DNA of 64,000 nt from Vreelandella massiliensis (GCF_900155385.1 NZ_LT699745.1:1891561-1955560), one strand, 5' to 3'. Numbered from the stretch's first letter, positions 24,317 to 34,659 are shown. A program made the numbers and translations. The notes: generated by a model from the sequence alone, not told the origin.

Positions 24317-24323
24317 CAACACG

Positions 24324-25787
24324 ATGTCTGCTTACTCTCCGCCGTTTTGTGCCGAACAGGAGCGCGCCTTTAGCTGGCAAACGCTTTGGCTGTTGCTGTG
24401 CTTCTTAGCGGTTGCGTTGGGCGGCGGCGTGTTGGGCTCCCCTTTCGTTACCTACGTATTCACCTTCGGCGTTGCAGGGGCGGGGGTATTGGTCTTCAGC
24501 GTTGGCCGCAGTATGAATACCTTACTGGCCATTCTGCTCGTTTATGCGCTGTGCGCCTTTTATTACACGCTGTGGGGGCTGGCGTTTTTTGAGCAGGATA
24601 CCCGCAACCTACTGGCCGTGTTTAAAAACCTGCTCATCCTGGCGGGCATGGCCTGGGTCGCCGTGCATTTTCGTGGCTTCCCGCGGTGGTTGCCGTTGAC
24701 GTTAGCCGCCTATTTTTTGCTGCTTACCGTGCAGCCTTGGCAAGCCGCGCGCTTTAGCCTGCCTTGGGCGGGTTATTTGATGAATACCTACGTCCCCTTG
24801 GCGGTATTCTTCCTCGCTTTTTACACGGTAACCGCGAAACAGCCGCACCGGGCTTTTATTCCCGCGTCCGGTAGCCTTTATGTGGGTACGCTACTGGTGC
24901 TTATTAGCGCGCCGGTCGGGTGGCTGGTGAGCCACATCCTGCTCGATACCGAACTTATTTCGCTTCAGCAAGCGTTAAAAGGGTATTCGCATATAGAGGG
25001 TTATCCGCGAAACTGGTGGGCTTATTTAGGCGGTAACCTTTATTTACGTTTAAGTGGCACGGCGGAAGACCCGATTTTTTATGGCTATTTAGCGGGGTTT
25101 TTCGCCTACATCTGGCTTGTGCGGGGTGCCCTTGTGTGGGCAGGCTTGCTTACCCTTATCGTCATTGCCGCGGTGGCCAAAGGCGCGATGATGCTGCTGT
25201 TGGGGGGGGTGGCCTTTTGGACCGTGTTGCATTTTTTGCACCCTTTAAGCTTTCTGCGCTCGTTACTTGGTGCCTTGTTGCTGGCGGCGTTGGTGGGCTT
25301 TTATGTTGTTGCCTCTGGCGTGTCTCAGACAAGCGCGGATATTCATGTGCTCGGGCTGTGGCTGCCGTTTGAGCAAGTGCTTAAAGGCGAGGTAGGCCTG
25401 TTTCAGGTGCTCTTCGGGCATGGTATCGGCAGTAGTGGCAATCTTTACAAAGCCATGATGGGCAGCGAGCTTTCCCACCTGCAATGGCTGCAAGGTGGCG
25501 CTGAGAGTGGCTTTGGGCTGGTGTTTTACCAAACGGGGGCGGTTGGGTTGGGGCTTTTGCTCGCCCTTATTGCGTGTGGGTTTAAGCGCTGCCAGACAAG
25601 CGCGGCCCGTGGGCTTTGGTTAGTGTATTGGGCGAACGCGGCGGTGCAGGAAAACCTCATCAACTTGAACTTCATTACTTTACTGTTAGTTACCGTTGCT
25701 ATTTTAGAACTTTCAGATTTAAGGCTTTCAGATAAAAAGGATCGTGCGAATGCATCTGGCCATTACCAACCACACCGGCGCGCGTAA
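24324..25787 (+). CDS. Wzy-like polysaccharide polymerase, multi-pass membrane protein
   Basis: 487 residues from ATG 24324, eight bases after the Wzz stop. About eleven hydrophobic segments alternate with short loops, and a large loop near residues 205-250 carries charged and Tyr residues, as in O-antigen/exopolysaccharide polymerases. Such proteins have little sequence conservation, so the call rests on topology and on its place between the chain-length protein and the glycan-modifying enzymes. The 3' end overlaps the pyruvyl transferase gene by 44 bases. An O-antigen ligase is an alternative. Confidence 0.65.
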   Translation: MSAYSPPFCAEQERAFSWQTLWLLLCFLAVALGGGVLGSPFVTYVFTFGVAGAGVLVFSVGRSMNTLLAILLVYALCAFYYTLWGLAFFEQDTRNLLAVFKNLLILAGMAWVAVHFRGFPRWLPLTLAAYFLLLTVQPWQAARFSLPWAGYLMNTYVPLAVFFLAFYTVTAKQPHRAFIPASGSLYVGTLLVLISAPVGWLVSHILLDTELISLQQALKGYSHIEGYPRNWWAYLGGNLYLRLSGTAEDPIFYGYLAGFFAYIWLVRGALVWAGLLTLIVIAAVAKGAMMLLLGGVAFWTVLHFLHPLSFLRSLLGALLLAALVGFYVVASGVSQTSADIHVLGLWLPFEQVLKGEVGLFQVLFGHGIGSSGNLYKAMMGSELSHLQWLQGGAESGFGLVFYQTGAVGLGLLLALIACGFKRCQTSAARGLWLVYWANAAVQENLINLNFITLLLVTVAILELSDLRLSDKKDRANASGHYQPHRRA

Positions 25788-26961
25788 CCGGGGAGCGGAA
25801 GCGCTGGTGCGCTGTATGGCGGATGGCTTTCGTCGTTACTACCCTGAGCTTGCTGTTGCGCTCTATTCCAGCGACCCGCTGTATGATCAGTGGCGCTTTC
25901 AACACGATGTCACTGCGTATTGGGGGTATCCACTGCTGACGCCGAACCATGCGCGCGCGATGGCGGTGAACCGCTTGGCTTACCGGGCCGCGTATTGGGC
26001 TGAATTCGCCCTGCCGGCGACCCTACGCGGCAGCTGCCTGCGCGTGCAGCGCGATTTACGCCAAGCGGCGGTCTCGGTGGCGGCCGGTGGGGATATTTTC
26101 ACCTCGGATTATCACAACCTGCGAAAGCATTTGGCCTACCCGTTAATGGCACGCGGCACCCCGATGTATTTGTGCAGCCATTCGATTGGGCCCTTTACCC
26201 CGGCGGATCGGGATTACTTTTGCCGCGCGGCCGAGAAGATCGACCTCATCACGGTGCGCGAAGACGATAGCTTTGCGTATTTGCGCTCCCTGGACGTGCA
26301 AACGCGGGTCGAGCCAACCGCCGATGTCGCGTTTACCCTCGCCGTGCCTGACAAAGCGAATAGCAAAAGCTGGCTGGCGAAACGCTACGGCTTTGATGAC
26401 AGCATCCCGTGTGTGGGGCTTTCGATCAGCCAGGGGATCATCCAGTATTCAGGGCTTGATGCTGACGCTTACTACCAGTGCTTTGCCGAGGTGTGCGATG
26501 CCTTACTCACAGCGGGCAAACAGATCATGCTAATCCCCCATGTGATGGAGCGCCACCCCGCCAATAATGATGTGATTGCCTGCGATGAGGTGCTCAAACG
26601 TATTAGTGCCAACGGCCGGGTAACCGTGCTCAGCGGTGAGCCTGGCGCGGTGGCGTTAAAGGGCGCCATCGGGCAGTGTGAGGCGTTGATTGGCACGCGC
26701 ACGCACGCGACGATCGCGTCGATGTCGCAGGGCATACCGACGGTTAGCGTTGCCTACAGCCGTAAAGCGTTCGGCATTATGAAAGATGTGTATGGCCACA
26801 CCGACGGCCCCGCCCTCACCGTGGCGGCTGAGCAGTTATCGCCCAAGGCGCTGTTACACGCGCTGGAAAAGGCAATGGCAACGCCGATTAACGCTTCACA
26901 TTTAGCGGAGATTAAGCAGCGCGCGGAACGTAATTTCACTCTGTTAAGCACTTTACTATGA
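25744..26961 (+). CDS. Polysaccharide pyruvyl transferase family protein
   Basis: About 405 residues from GTG 25744, or 403 from ATG 25750, both within the end of the polymerase gene. The N-terminus has ITNHTGARNRGAEALVRCM, the glycine-rich opening of PF04230. The C-terminal part has QCEALIGTRTHATIASMSQGIPTVSVAYSRK, the conserved RxH region. Family members transfer a pyruvyl ketal from phosphoenolpyruvate to sugars, adding negative charge to the polymer. A neighbouring FrhB-like gene is a common companion. The four-base overlap with the next gene indicates an operon. Confidence 0.88.
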   Translation: MRMHLAITNHTGARNRGAEALVRCMADGFRRYYPELAVALYSSDPLYDQWRFQHDVTAYWGYPLLTPNHARAMAVNRLAYRAAYWAEFALPATLRGSCLRVQRDLRQAAVSVAAGGDIFTSDYHNLRKHLAYPLMARGTPMYLCSHSIGPFTPADRDYFCRAAEKIDLITVREDDSFAYLRSLDVQTRVEPTADVAFTLAVPDKANSKSWLAKRYGFDDSIPCVGLSISQGIIQYSGLDADAYYQCFAEVCDALLTAGKQIMLIPHVMERHPANNDVIACDEVLKRISANGRVTVLSGEPGAVALKGAIGQCEALIGTRTHATIASMSQGIPTVSVAYSRKAFGIMKDVYGHTDGPALTVAAEQLSPKALLHALEKAMATPINASHLAEIKQRAERNFTLLSTLL

Positions 26962-27980
26962 GCGCCATGTTGTCGCGATTAACATCGTCACTCGTAACCT
27001 TATCGCTGTTAACATTATCCCTGCTAAAGAAGGGGTGGCGCTCATGGCCGGGCCATGTGGTGAAGCTGATTTTTTCGTTTTCGCTAGTGGCGCTACTGAT
27101 TTACCAAACCGAGCTTGATGCGGTGGCGGGCGCGATGGCCAGCGCGCATTGGGGCTTAATTGTGGCGGCAACGTTAATGGTGTTGCTGGGCGTGGTGGTG
27201 CTGCAAGCGTATGAAGTCTTTCTTTCCTTGCCAGTTGCTATGCGCCCTTCTCTGGTGCAGCTTGCCCGCATTAATTTGGCGATGATGTTTTATGCGTTTT
27301 TTATGCCCACGGGGCTAACCTTCGCGGTGCGTTGGGCAAAGTATCGCGCGCTTGGGCTTGAGGGCTTACATTCAGCTGCTCTGGTCGGGGTGCATAAGCT
27401 TCTGCAGCTGATGGTGGCGCTGGCCTTTTTTGTCGTCGGCTATTTTGCCTTCCCGGTCGCCACGCACCCGGCCGTGGATACCATGATGTTGGGCCTGCTG
27501 CTGTTGCTGGCGGGGTTAATCGCGTACTTCGGCTGGCTGAGCTTTCATCCCCGCACGCCTGTCACCCAAGGCCCGGCTATCGTGCAAAAACTGCTGAGCG
27601 TGACGTTGCTGTTTCAGCGCCTGCCGGTAGGCGATAAGCTGCGCTGCCTTACCCTGGCGGTAATGCAGCATCTGTGTATCGTGACCAGCGCGTACTGGGT
27701 CTTGCTCGCCATCGAGCCGGATACGCCGTTATTCGCGGTGATGATGATTCGCTCTTTATTGGTGGTGTTGCTCGTTGTTCCCCTTACGGTGGCGGGCGTG
27801 GGCGTTCGCGAGTTGGTGTTTTTTACCCTGTTCCCGTTTTACGGCGTGGAGGCACAAACAGCGCTCACCGCCTCACTGGTACTGCTGGGTATACAGCTTT
27901 TTGTCGCCTGTTTAGGGGCGCTTAGCGAACTCAAGCAACTTGTGCTAAGCCTTAAAGCGTCACTCAAGGTAACGACATAA
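26958..27980 (+). CDS. Flippase-like integral membrane protein (LPG synthase TM/UPF0104 family)
   Basis: 340 residues with about eight membrane segments. The motif MFYAFFMPTGLTFAVRWAKY and the later VVPLTVAGVGVRELVFF fit the lysylphosphatidylglycerol synthetase transmembrane family (PF03706). It lacks the cytosolic aminoacyl transferase domain of MprF. Members in polysaccharide loci are thought to help move lipid-linked intermediates, but this is not firmly shown. It overlaps its upstream neighbour by four bases and abuts the next gene (TAATG), so it is translated with them. No classical Wzx gene is visible here; this gene could fill that role. Confidence 0.75.
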   Translation: MSAMLSRLTSSLVTLSLLTLSLLKKGWRSWPGHVVKLIFSFSLVALLIYQTELDAVAGAMASAHWGLIVAATLMVLLGVVVLQAYEVFLSLPVAMRPSLVQLARINLAMMFYAFFMPTGLTFAVRWAKYRALGLEGLHSAALVGVHKLLQLMVALAFFVVGYFAFPVATHPAVDTMMLGLLLLLAGLIAYFGWLSFHPRTPVTQGPAIVQKLLSVTLLFQRLPVGDKLRCLTLAVMQHLCIVTSAYWVLLAIEPDTPLFAVMMIRSLLVVLLVVPLTVAGVGVRELVFFTLFPFYGVEAQTALTASLVLLGIQLFVACLGALSELKQLVLSLKASLKVTT

Positions 27981-29383
27981 TGCGTTCTTTACTTCAAGAT
28001 AATGTCTTGCCTAATGACCTGTGCATCGGCTGCGGGGGGTGTACCTTCCATATCGGCGGGGGTAGCAAGATGGCGTTAGATGAACGCGGCCAATACACGC
28101 CGGTGATCGCCTCGGATGCCGACGCTTCAGTGGCCGACCCCCTCTGCCCGTTTTCCGGCATGGCGGATGACGAAGATACCCTCGGCCAAGCGTTGTTTGG
28201 CGACCGGGGTTGTGGACAAACCGGCCTTACGCATGACGCGCGCCTGGGGTTTTATCGCTCGGTGAGTGTCGGCCATGCGAATGAAGGCGACTTTCGCCTT
28301 GCGGGGAGCTCCGGCGGTTTAACCAACTGGCTACTGCATGAACTCTTTCAGCAGGGGGAGATCGATGCGGTCATTGGCGTTGGCGAGCTAGCGCATGCGC
28401 CGGGCGGCACGCAGTACGGTTATCAAATCATCGAATCGGCAAGCGAGCTGCACCGCCTGGCGAAGAGCAAATATTACCCGGTCACGCTTGATGAGGTGCT
28501 TCGCTCCGTCCATGCGCGCGATTTGCGCTATGCGTTTGTCGGTGTGCCCTGCTTTGTCAAAACGGTGCGCAACCTGTGTCGCCAGCACCCGGTGCTTGAG
28601 CAGCGCATTCGCTTTTGTATCGCGATCGTGTGCGGGCATTTGAAAAGCCGCGCCTTTGCCCAGTCCATCGGCTGGGAGCTTGGCGTGGCCCCCGCGACGT
28701 TGGAGTCGGTTGATTTTCGCGTCAAGGTGCCGGGGGCGCCTGCTAACCGCTATGCCGTCGAGGTAAAAGGGGCGCATACACGCCGGCAACAACAGGTGTT
28801 TGATCTGTTTACCAGCGATTGGGGGCTTGGTTTTTTCAAATATAAAGCGTGCGACTTTTGCGATGACATCGCCGGGGAAACCGCCGACGTTACCTTCGGC
28901 GATGCCTGGCTCCCAGAGCCGGTGAAAGCGTGGCAGGGACACAATATCGTGGTGGTGCGACACCCGCTCATTGCGCGCCTTTTGGAACACGCCAACAAGG
29001 CAGGTCGCATTACGCTTGAAGGTGTCACAAGCGACGATTTTGTCGCCTCGCAGGGGGCTAACTACCGCCACCGACATGATGGCTTGGCGATTCGCTTGCA
29101 AGACGCCAAAGCCGCCGGTGAATGGGTGCCCCAGAAGCGCATCGCTGCGTCCTACGCCCATGCGTCAAAAAAACGCCAACGCGTGATACGGCTGCGTAAC
29201 CGGCTGCGCGAGGAGAGCCACCGCGCGTTTATCACGGCCAAACAGCGCGGCCGCTTCAAAACGTTTAAACGCAAGATGCAACCTCGCGTTTTGCACTACC
29301 ACCTTGCGGCGGGAAGTTTGACCAAGTACCTAGTGAAACGTGTGCTGATTAACGTGCGGCGGGTGATAAAAATACGCGTGTGA
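27980..29383 (+). CDS. Coenzyme F420 hydrogenase/dehydrogenase beta-subunit-like protein
   Basis: 467 residues. N-terminal CIGCGGCTFH supplies a CxxCxxC cluster ligand set, followed by GSSGGLTNWLLHEL and YVFVGVPCF-like FVGVPCFVKTVRNL, the pattern of FrhB-type iron-sulfur flavoproteins. A central KYKACDFCDDIAGETADVTFGDAW region completes the family. In polysaccharide clusters this family is often next to pyruvyl transferases, as here, though its reaction in them is uncertain. The C-terminal 80 residues are basic and may associate with membrane or glycan. There is 148 bp of non-coding sequence to the next gene. Confidence 0.85.
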   Translation: MRSLLQDNVLPNDLCIGCGGCTFHIGGGSKMALDERGQYTPVIASDADASVADPLCPFSGMADDEDTLGQALFGDRGCGQTGLTHDARLGFYRSVSVGHANEGDFRLAGSSGGLTNWLLHELFQQGEIDAVIGVGELAHAPGGTQYGYQIIESASELHRLAKSKYYPVTLDEVLRSVHARDLRYAFVGVPCFVKTVRNLCRQHPVLEQRIRFCIAIVCGHLKSRAFAQSIGWELGVAPATLESVDFRVKVPGAPANRYAVEVKGAHTRRQQQVFDLFTSDWGLGFFKYKACDFCDDIAGETADVTFGDAWLPEPVKAWQGHNIVVVRHPLIARLLEHANKAGRITLEGVTSDDFVASQGANYRHRHDGLAIRLQDAKAAGEWVPQKRIAASYAHASKKRQRVIRLRNRLREESHRAFITAKQRGRFKTFKRKMQPRVLHYHLAAGSLTKYLVKRVLINVRRVIKIRV

Positions 29384-29531
29384 CCGTGTGGCAAATCGAC
29401 GTTTATTGTCGCTATAGGCGGTGTATATGACCTTTTGGCTGCCTATGATGGTTTAGACCTAATGCCATCTCTCATTCAACTTCTGATTCAGCGTCAGGTG
29501 AGTTTTTTATCATTTCGTATGGAGACACCTT

Positions 29532-30305
29532 TTGAAACCCCCTCGCCTTCACTTCTTGAACACGCCTTTCGATCTGATCAGCCAGCAGGAGACGTTAGAG
29601 CTCATTCGCGCTTCACGTGGTAGTGAAAACCTGCACTACATTGTCACTCCCAACGTGGACCATACGCTGCGTTGCCAGTCATCCGCTGAGCTCGCATCCG
29701 TGTACCACAATGCTTGGCTTAGCGTATGCGATAGCCAGATCATCGCGAGAATCGCCAGGGCGAAGGGGTACCCTATCGCGCATGTGGTGACAGGTAGCGA
29801 TTTAACCCGCGCGCTGTTTACGGATGTGTTCACGCCGGATGAAAGGCTGACGGTCATCGGCGGTGAGCATGAGGTGATCGAAGGCTTGCGTGACAGGTTT
29901 AAGCTCACATCGCTTAATCATCACAACCCGCCGATGAACTTTATCAACGACGAGGCGGCGATTGATGCTTGCTGCCATTTCGTTGCCGAGCATCCAGCTG
30001 ATTTTATCTTGATCGCCGTCGGCTCGCCCCAGCAAGAGACTTTAGCCGCCCGGCTAGCGCAGACCCCAGGGGCTCGGGGTGTTGCGTTATGCATTGGCGC
30101 CTCCTTACTTTTTCTCACCGGACGGGAAAAACGCGCCCCCCGCTGGATGTCTCGTGTAGGCCTTGAGTGGTTATTCCGGCTAAGCCAAAACCCTAAAAAA
30201 CTGTGGCGACGTTATGCCAATAACCTGCGTATTTTCCCGCTTGCCTGGCAAGCGCCGCGCTTTGAAAAATCCGCACTGACAACACATTTCAAGGAGAAAG
30301 AATAA
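29532..30305 (+). CDS. WecG/TagA/CpsF family glycosyltransferase
   Basis: 257 residues. A TTG start at 29532 follows GGAGACACC; no ATG lies nearby in frame. Family motifs are TPNVDHTLRCQSSAELASVY (TagA-like TxNxD), VTGSDLTRALF, and LIAVGSPQQETLAARL followed by GASLLFLTGREKRAPRWMSRVGLEWLFRL, the conserved C-terminal block. It adds a hexosamine-type or related sugar to a lipid-linked acceptor. The stop overlaps the next start by one base (TAATG). Confidence 0.92.
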   Translation: MKPPRLHFLNTPFDLISQQETLELIRASRGSENLHYIVTPNVDHTLRCQSSAELASVYHNAWLSVCDSQIIARIARAKGYPIAHVVTGSDLTRALFTDVFTPDERLTVIGGEHEVIEGLRDRFKLTSLNHHNPPMNFINDEAAIDACCHFVAEHPADFILIAVGSPQQETLAARLAQTPGARGVALCIGASLLFLTGREKRAPRWMSRVGLEWLFRLSQNPKKLWRRYANNLRIFPLAWQAPRFEKSALTTHFKEKE

Positions 30306-31741
30306 TGCTATTACCGGTCATTATGGCAGGCGGTGCGGGAACCCGGTTGTGGCCATTATCTCGCCAACAGTTACCGAAGCAATTCTTGCCGCTGACCCCT
30401 CAGGCAAGCACGTCTCAGCAGAGCACGCTGCAACAAACCCTGCTGCAGCAAACCATACAGCGCTTAGATGGGTTAGAAACCCATCCGCCGATGGTCGTTT
30501 GCCACGAAGATCATCGGTTTATTGTCGCAGAACAGCTCCAGCAATGCGGCCGGCTTGATGATAGCCACATCATTTTAGAGGCGTTATCAAAAAGCACCTC
30601 GGCAAGTATCGCCCTGGCAGCGTTTACCGCCTTGGAAAAGGGTGGCGATCCAACGCTCGCGGTACTTTCCGCCGACCACTATCTTGACGACACAGCAGGC
30701 TTTCATAAAAGTCTGCAACACGCTGAGGCACTTGCCGAACAAGGCTATCTGGTGGCCTTAGGGGTTAAACCGGGTTACGCCGAAACCGGGTACGGGTATA
30801 TGCACATTGGCAAAGGCATCGCCAATGGCTTTAAGGTCGAAACGTTCAAGGAAAAACCGGATCACGCTACCGCAACCGCTTACCTCGCAAGCGGTGATTA
30901 CTGGTGGAATACAGGTATTTTTGTCTTTAAAGCCAGCCGCTACCTTGAGGAACTCGAACGTTTCCAGCCTGAAATATTCGCTGCATGCGCTCAAGCGCAT
31001 CACGACACGACAAAGGACATGGATTTTTTAAGGCCTAGTGCAACAGCGCTGGCGCAGTGCCCGAGTGTGTCGGTTGATTACGCCGTCATGGAGCTGACGC
31101 AACATGCAGCGGCGGTGTTGTTGGATAGCGCTTGGAGTGATGTTGGCTCATGGGAGGCATTATGGAAACTGGGCAAAAAAGACCACGCTAACAACGTACA
31201 AAACGGCGATGTGGTTTTACTCGACAGCAAAAACAGCTACGTCTCCAGCAGCGGCCCGCTCGTCGCGACGCTGGGTATCGACAACGTGGTGGTCGTGGCA
31301 ACGGATGACGCGGTTCTCGTCAGCCGCCGCGATCACTTACAGGATGTTAAATCGGTGATCGATGTCCTGCACCAAGCAGGGCGCTCTGAGTTGGTAAAAC
31401 CCAGCCATGTGTATCGCCCGTGGGGGTACTACCGCGTGCTCAATACCGGTGAGCGGTTCCAGGTTAAACAAATCACCGTCAAACCCGGCAAATCTCTATC
31501 GTTGCAGCGTCACCACCACCGCTCAGAGCACTGGGTCGTGGTAAGTGGCACAGCCGAAGTCACGCTGGAAGAAGAGACCTTTTTCATTAGCGAGAATGAA
31601 TCAACCTATATCCCTTTGGCGAAGGTTCATCGGCTGAAAAACCCAGGCATCATTGATCTTGAGCTAATTGAAACGCAGTCTGGAAGCTATTTAGGCGAGG
31701 ATGATATTGAGCGCCTTTCAGACGATTACGGGCGTCGCTAG
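30305..31741 (+). CDS. Mannose-1-phosphate guanylyltransferase / mannose-6-phosphate isomerase
   Basis: 478 residues, the usual length of bifunctional ManC/AlgA-type enzymes. The N-terminal nucleotidyltransferase shows VIMAGGAGTRLWPLSR (residues 5-20) and the PKQFLPL signature. The C-terminal cupin has RPWGYYRVLN, then QRHHHRSEHWVVVSGTAEV with metal ligands. It makes GDP-mannose, so the polymer probably contains mannose or a derivative. It ends the rightward operon. The stop lies 20 bases from the convergent stop of the WcaJ-type gene. Confidence 0.94.
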   Translation: MLLPVIMAGGAGTRLWPLSRQQLPKQFLPLTPQASTSQQSTLQQTLLQQTIQRLDGLETHPPMVVCHEDHRFIVAEQLQQCGRLDDSHIILEALSKSTSASIALAAFTALEKGGDPTLAVLSADHYLDDTAGFHKSLQHAEALAEQGYLVALGVKPGYAETGYGYMHIGKGIANGFKVETFKEKPDHATATAYLASGDYWWNTGIFVFKASRYLEELERFQPEIFAACAQAHHDTTKDMDFLRPSATALAQCPSVSVDYAVMELTQHAAAVLLDSAWSDVGSWEALWKLGKKDHANNVQNGDVVLLDSKNSYVSSSGPLVATLGIDNVVVVATDDAVLVSRRDHLQDVKSVIDVLHQAGRSELVKPSHVYRPWGYYRVLNTGERFQVKQITVKPGKSLSLQRHHHRSEHWVVVSGTAEVTLEEETFFISENESTYIPLAKVHRLKNPGIIDLELIETQSGSYLGEDDIERLSDDYGRR

Positions 31742-31761
31742 CGGTAGAACAGGGGAGGCTC

Positions 31762-33150
31762 TCACGGCTGCTTGTTAATAAACCCGCGTGTCAGCGTCAT
31801 GGCGAGGATGCGTAAATCAAAGCCGAGTGACCAGTTATCGATATAATAAAGGTCGTACGCCACGCGCTGTTTCATAGCGTCGAGGTTTTCCGTATTGCCG
31901 CGCCAACCACATACCTGCGCCCAGCCGGTCATGCCCGGTTTGACACGGTGGCGCTGCATGTACATATCGATATGGTCTTTGTAGTGGTCGTTGTGGTCCA
32001 TCGCGTGGGGACGTGGGCCGACGAGCGACATTCTGCCTTGTAGCACGTTATACAGCTGCGGCAGCTCATCGAGGCTGGTACGGCGTAAAAACGCACCCAG
32101 CGGCGTGACACGCGGGTCATCAAAAGCGGCCTGCTCAGTGGTGGCGCTTTGGTGTACGTTCATGGTGCGGAATTTGTAGATTTTAAAACGCTTGCCGTCT
32201 AGCCCATGGCGCTCTTGCTTGAAGAGCACCGGGCTTCCCATCGTCCAGCGGATGGCAATGGCAACCGCTAGCATGATCGGCAGAAACGCCATAAAAATCG
32301 CTAGCCCCAGCACCCGGTCTTCTAGGTTTTTTACTACCCGCATTGGGCCGCTGAGCGGGGTGTAATTGAGCTCCAATGAGTAAAGCCCCGCTATCTCTGT
32401 GATGCGGTGGTTGAGTAGGCGAATATCGGGAAGGTCCGGGAAGTAACGCACGGTCGCGGGTACCCCGGCCAGTAGCGCCATCAGCTGGCGCACGCGCTCG
32501 CCGTCTGCAAGCGAGTAACCCAGCCATATTTCATCAAAATCACGCTGAAACACGCAAGTGTGTGCCAGCTTTCTTATCTTGACCAAAAAGCGCTTATCGT
32601 TGGTGTCGAGGGCGTCATCAACATAGCGCTTATAGACCACGTAACCGGCGTGGGGGGTATTAATTACGTTACGCTCTAGCAGCGCGAGATTGTCTTCATG
32701 CCCGATGAGCAAAATACGCTTGACGTTATGGCCAGAGGTGCGCACGTGGCGTAAATAGAGATAAAGGCCTATACGGGTCACATTGCCTATCGCAAGTACC
32801 GTAAGTGCTGCGGTGCCCATCCATACACGCGAGAAGAGCTGAACGCTGTGTAACAGGGTAAGCAACAAGCTGAGCAGCACAATGGTCGCCACCCAGGTTA
32901 GGGTGTAAACACCCAACATGGTGTAAAGACTACGACCGCGCCAGGGTTGATAAAGGCTTAAAAGCTCGCCGATAGCGGGAAAAAGCAGGCCGCCAATTAA
33001 TATCAAAAACAGATAGTCACGATTGGCGGCATCCACGTGCGGCATCAACCAGAGCGATAAATACGCACTGGCAAATATAATCGTAGCGTCCAAACAGCGC
33101 ATGGCACGCCGCTGCCAATCGCTGCTTGTGAAATTTTTCCCCGATACCAT
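31762..33150 (-). CDS. wcaJ: Undecaprenyl-phosphate glucose phosphotransferase, WcaJ type
   Basis: 462 residues. The N-terminal half has four to five membrane segments and a CoA-binding-like nucleotide fold ([15 protein letters not shown]). The C-terminal half is the bacterial sugar transferase domain: [51 protein letters not shown] and [14 protein letters not shown]. It transfers glucose-1-phosphate or a related sugar phosphate to undecaprenyl phosphate, starting the repeat unit. It begins six bases after the tolC-like stop, so it is transcribed with the type I secretion genes and not with the polysaccharide operon it serves. Confidence 0.92.
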   Translation of the reverse strand: MVSGKNFTSSDWQRRAMRCLDATIIFASAYLSLWLMPHVDAANRDYLFLILIGGLLFPAIGELLSLYQPWRGRSLYTMLGVYTLTWVATIVLLSLLLTLLHSVQLFSRVWMGTAALTVLAIGNVTRIGLYLYLRHVRTSGHNVKRILLIGHEDNLALLERNVINTPHAGYVVYKRYVDDALDTNDKRFLVKIRKLAHTCVFQRDFDEIWLGYSLADGERVRQLMALLAGVPATVRYFPDLPDIRLLNHRITEIAGLYSLELNYTPLSGPMRVVKNLEDRVLGLAIFMAFLPIMLAVAIAIRWTMGSPVLFKQERHGLDGKRFKIYKFRTMNVHQSATTEQAAFDDPRVTPLGAFLRRTSLDELPQLYNVLQGRMSLVGPRPHAMDHNDHYKDHIDMYMQRHRVKPGMTGWAQVCGWRGNTENLDAMKQRVAYDLYYIDNWSLGFDLRILAMTLTRGFINKQP

Positions 33151-33156
33151 CCGTCG

Positions 33157-34659
33157 TTATTCCGATGAAGGCGTGCTAACGTTCGCTGTCATCGATGCTA
33201 GAAGCTCCATGCTCTTCACCAGGTCATCGCTTTCCAGATTGCCAACGGCGGACTCAAGCGCGAGCCGATCAAGCACGTAGTTGCCCAGTGTGTCCACGTA
33301 CTTGATACGCTGGTCATAGAGACTGGCGCGGGCATCGAGTACGTCGACCATGTCGCGCAGGCCAAACTGCTCGCCGCGCTCGGCGGCGTCTAAAAAGAGC
33401 TGACTGGATTCAATGGCTTGCTTGAGTGCATCCAAGCGGCGAATACCGCCGTTGAGCGAGCGCAGGCGGGTGCGCACTTCTTGAACGGCGAGGTTACGCT
33501 CGTTATCCACGGCCGCTTGGCCGGCTTTGATGCGTTTTTCGCCTTGGCGCACGCTGGCGTTGGTGTAGCCGCCACGGTAAATCGGCACGCTAACTTCCAT
33601 CCTGGCGGTAACGTCTTCGCTGGTGCGCAGCCGGTCGTCACTGTCGCGGTCGGAGTAGCTCAGATTGAGGTTGAGTTCCGGGAAGTAGCCCGCTCGGCGG
33701 GTGCTGGTGTCCGCTTCGGTGGCGTTTTGCTCTGCACGCGCAAGCTGTACGTTGAGATTCTGCCCGGTGCGCTCAAGCCAAGCGTTCTCCTCCCCCCATT
33801 CGCGTTGCAACGCCACATTGGAGAGCTCGCCCACCGCTAGCCCACGCATATCGGGGCGCGTGCCGGTTAAGCGCTCCAGTTCGCTGAGGGCGTTATCCAG
33901 TTCGTTTTCGGCTTCGACGGCATCGGCGATCGCTTGATCGAGGCGCGACTGCGCTTCGAGTAGGTCAACGCGGTTGCCGACCCCCAGGTCATAGGCGCGA
34001 CTGGCTTGGCGTACTTGTAGCTCTAAAGACGCCTCTTGGGACTCCAGAAGCCCCAACCGCTGTGAGGCCAAGTAAGCCTGCACGTAGGCTTCGCTCACGC
34101 TAAGGGCCAGGTCGCGCTCCACCACGGCAAGCTGCATCTCGGCGGCGCTGATCTGCGCATCGGCGACGCTGAGTTTACGCCAGCGCTCTAGGCTAAACAG
34201 CGGCTGCTGGAGCTGCACGCTCCAGTAGTGCTCGTCAAACTCGCCGGGGCGTTGCGCGGGCTGATCCAGCCCGAAGTCGTCGGGCTCGGTCTGCACGTTG
34301 GTGGAGTCCTGCCATAGATAGCCGCCACTGGCGCTGATTTGCGGCAGCAGCTGCGAGCGCGCCAGCGGGCGCTCTTCGCGGGTGGCTTCTAGTTCATAGC
34401 GTTGGCGTGAAAGCTCGGCGTCGTTATCCAGCGCGCGGGTGAAAAGCGCGGGCAACGAAGGCAGCCGCGACGTCGCCACGCTCGCGTCATCCAACGCTTC
34501 AAACTCGGCCACTGCCTCATCACCAGCGGGGACGCCCTCTTGAGCGGGCGCGTCGTTTTGAGCGGATACGTCATCTTGAGCGTAAAGGGGAACTGTTATC
34601 GCGATGGCCAGTGCAAGCGGCGCGAGACGAAACCCTAAGCGTGTTGTACGCGTCATCAA
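33157..34659 (-). CDS. TolC-family outer-membrane channel of a type I secretion system
   Basis: 500 residues. A signal peptide (LGFRLAPLALAIAITVPLYA) is followed by about 55 acidic residues, then two repeated OEP halves, each starting with a long helix (LFTRALDNDAELSRQRYELE). NRVDLLEAQSRLDQA and RDMVDVLDARASLYDQR are the paired coiled-coil ends of TolC-type proteins. It forms the outer-membrane trimer and overlaps the HlyD-like gene by four bases. The 30-residue acidic insert after the signal peptide is unusual. Confidence 0.9.
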   Translation of the reverse strand: MMTRTTRLGFRLAPLALAIAITVPLYAQDDVSAQNDAPAQEGVPAGDEAVAEFEALDDASVATSRLPSLPALFTRALDNDAELSRQRYELEATREERPLARSQLLPQISASGGYLWQDSTNVQTEPDDFGLDQPAQRPGEFDEHYWSVQLQQPLFSLERWRKLSVADAQISAAEMQLAVVERDLALSVSEAYVQAYLASQRLGLLESQEASLELQVRQASRAYDLGVGNRVDLLEAQSRLDQAIADAVEAENELDNALSELERLTGTRPDMRGLAVGELSNVALQREWGEENAWLERTGQNLNVQLARAEQNATEADTSTRRAGYFPELNLNLSYSDRDSDDRLRTSEDVTARMEVSVPIYRGGYTNASVRQGEKRIKAGQAAVDNERNLAVQEVRTRLRSLNGGIRRLDALKQAIESSQLFLDAAERGEQFGLRDMVDVLDARASLYDQRIKYVDTLGNYVLDRLALESAVGNLESDDLVKSMELLASMTANVSTPSSE

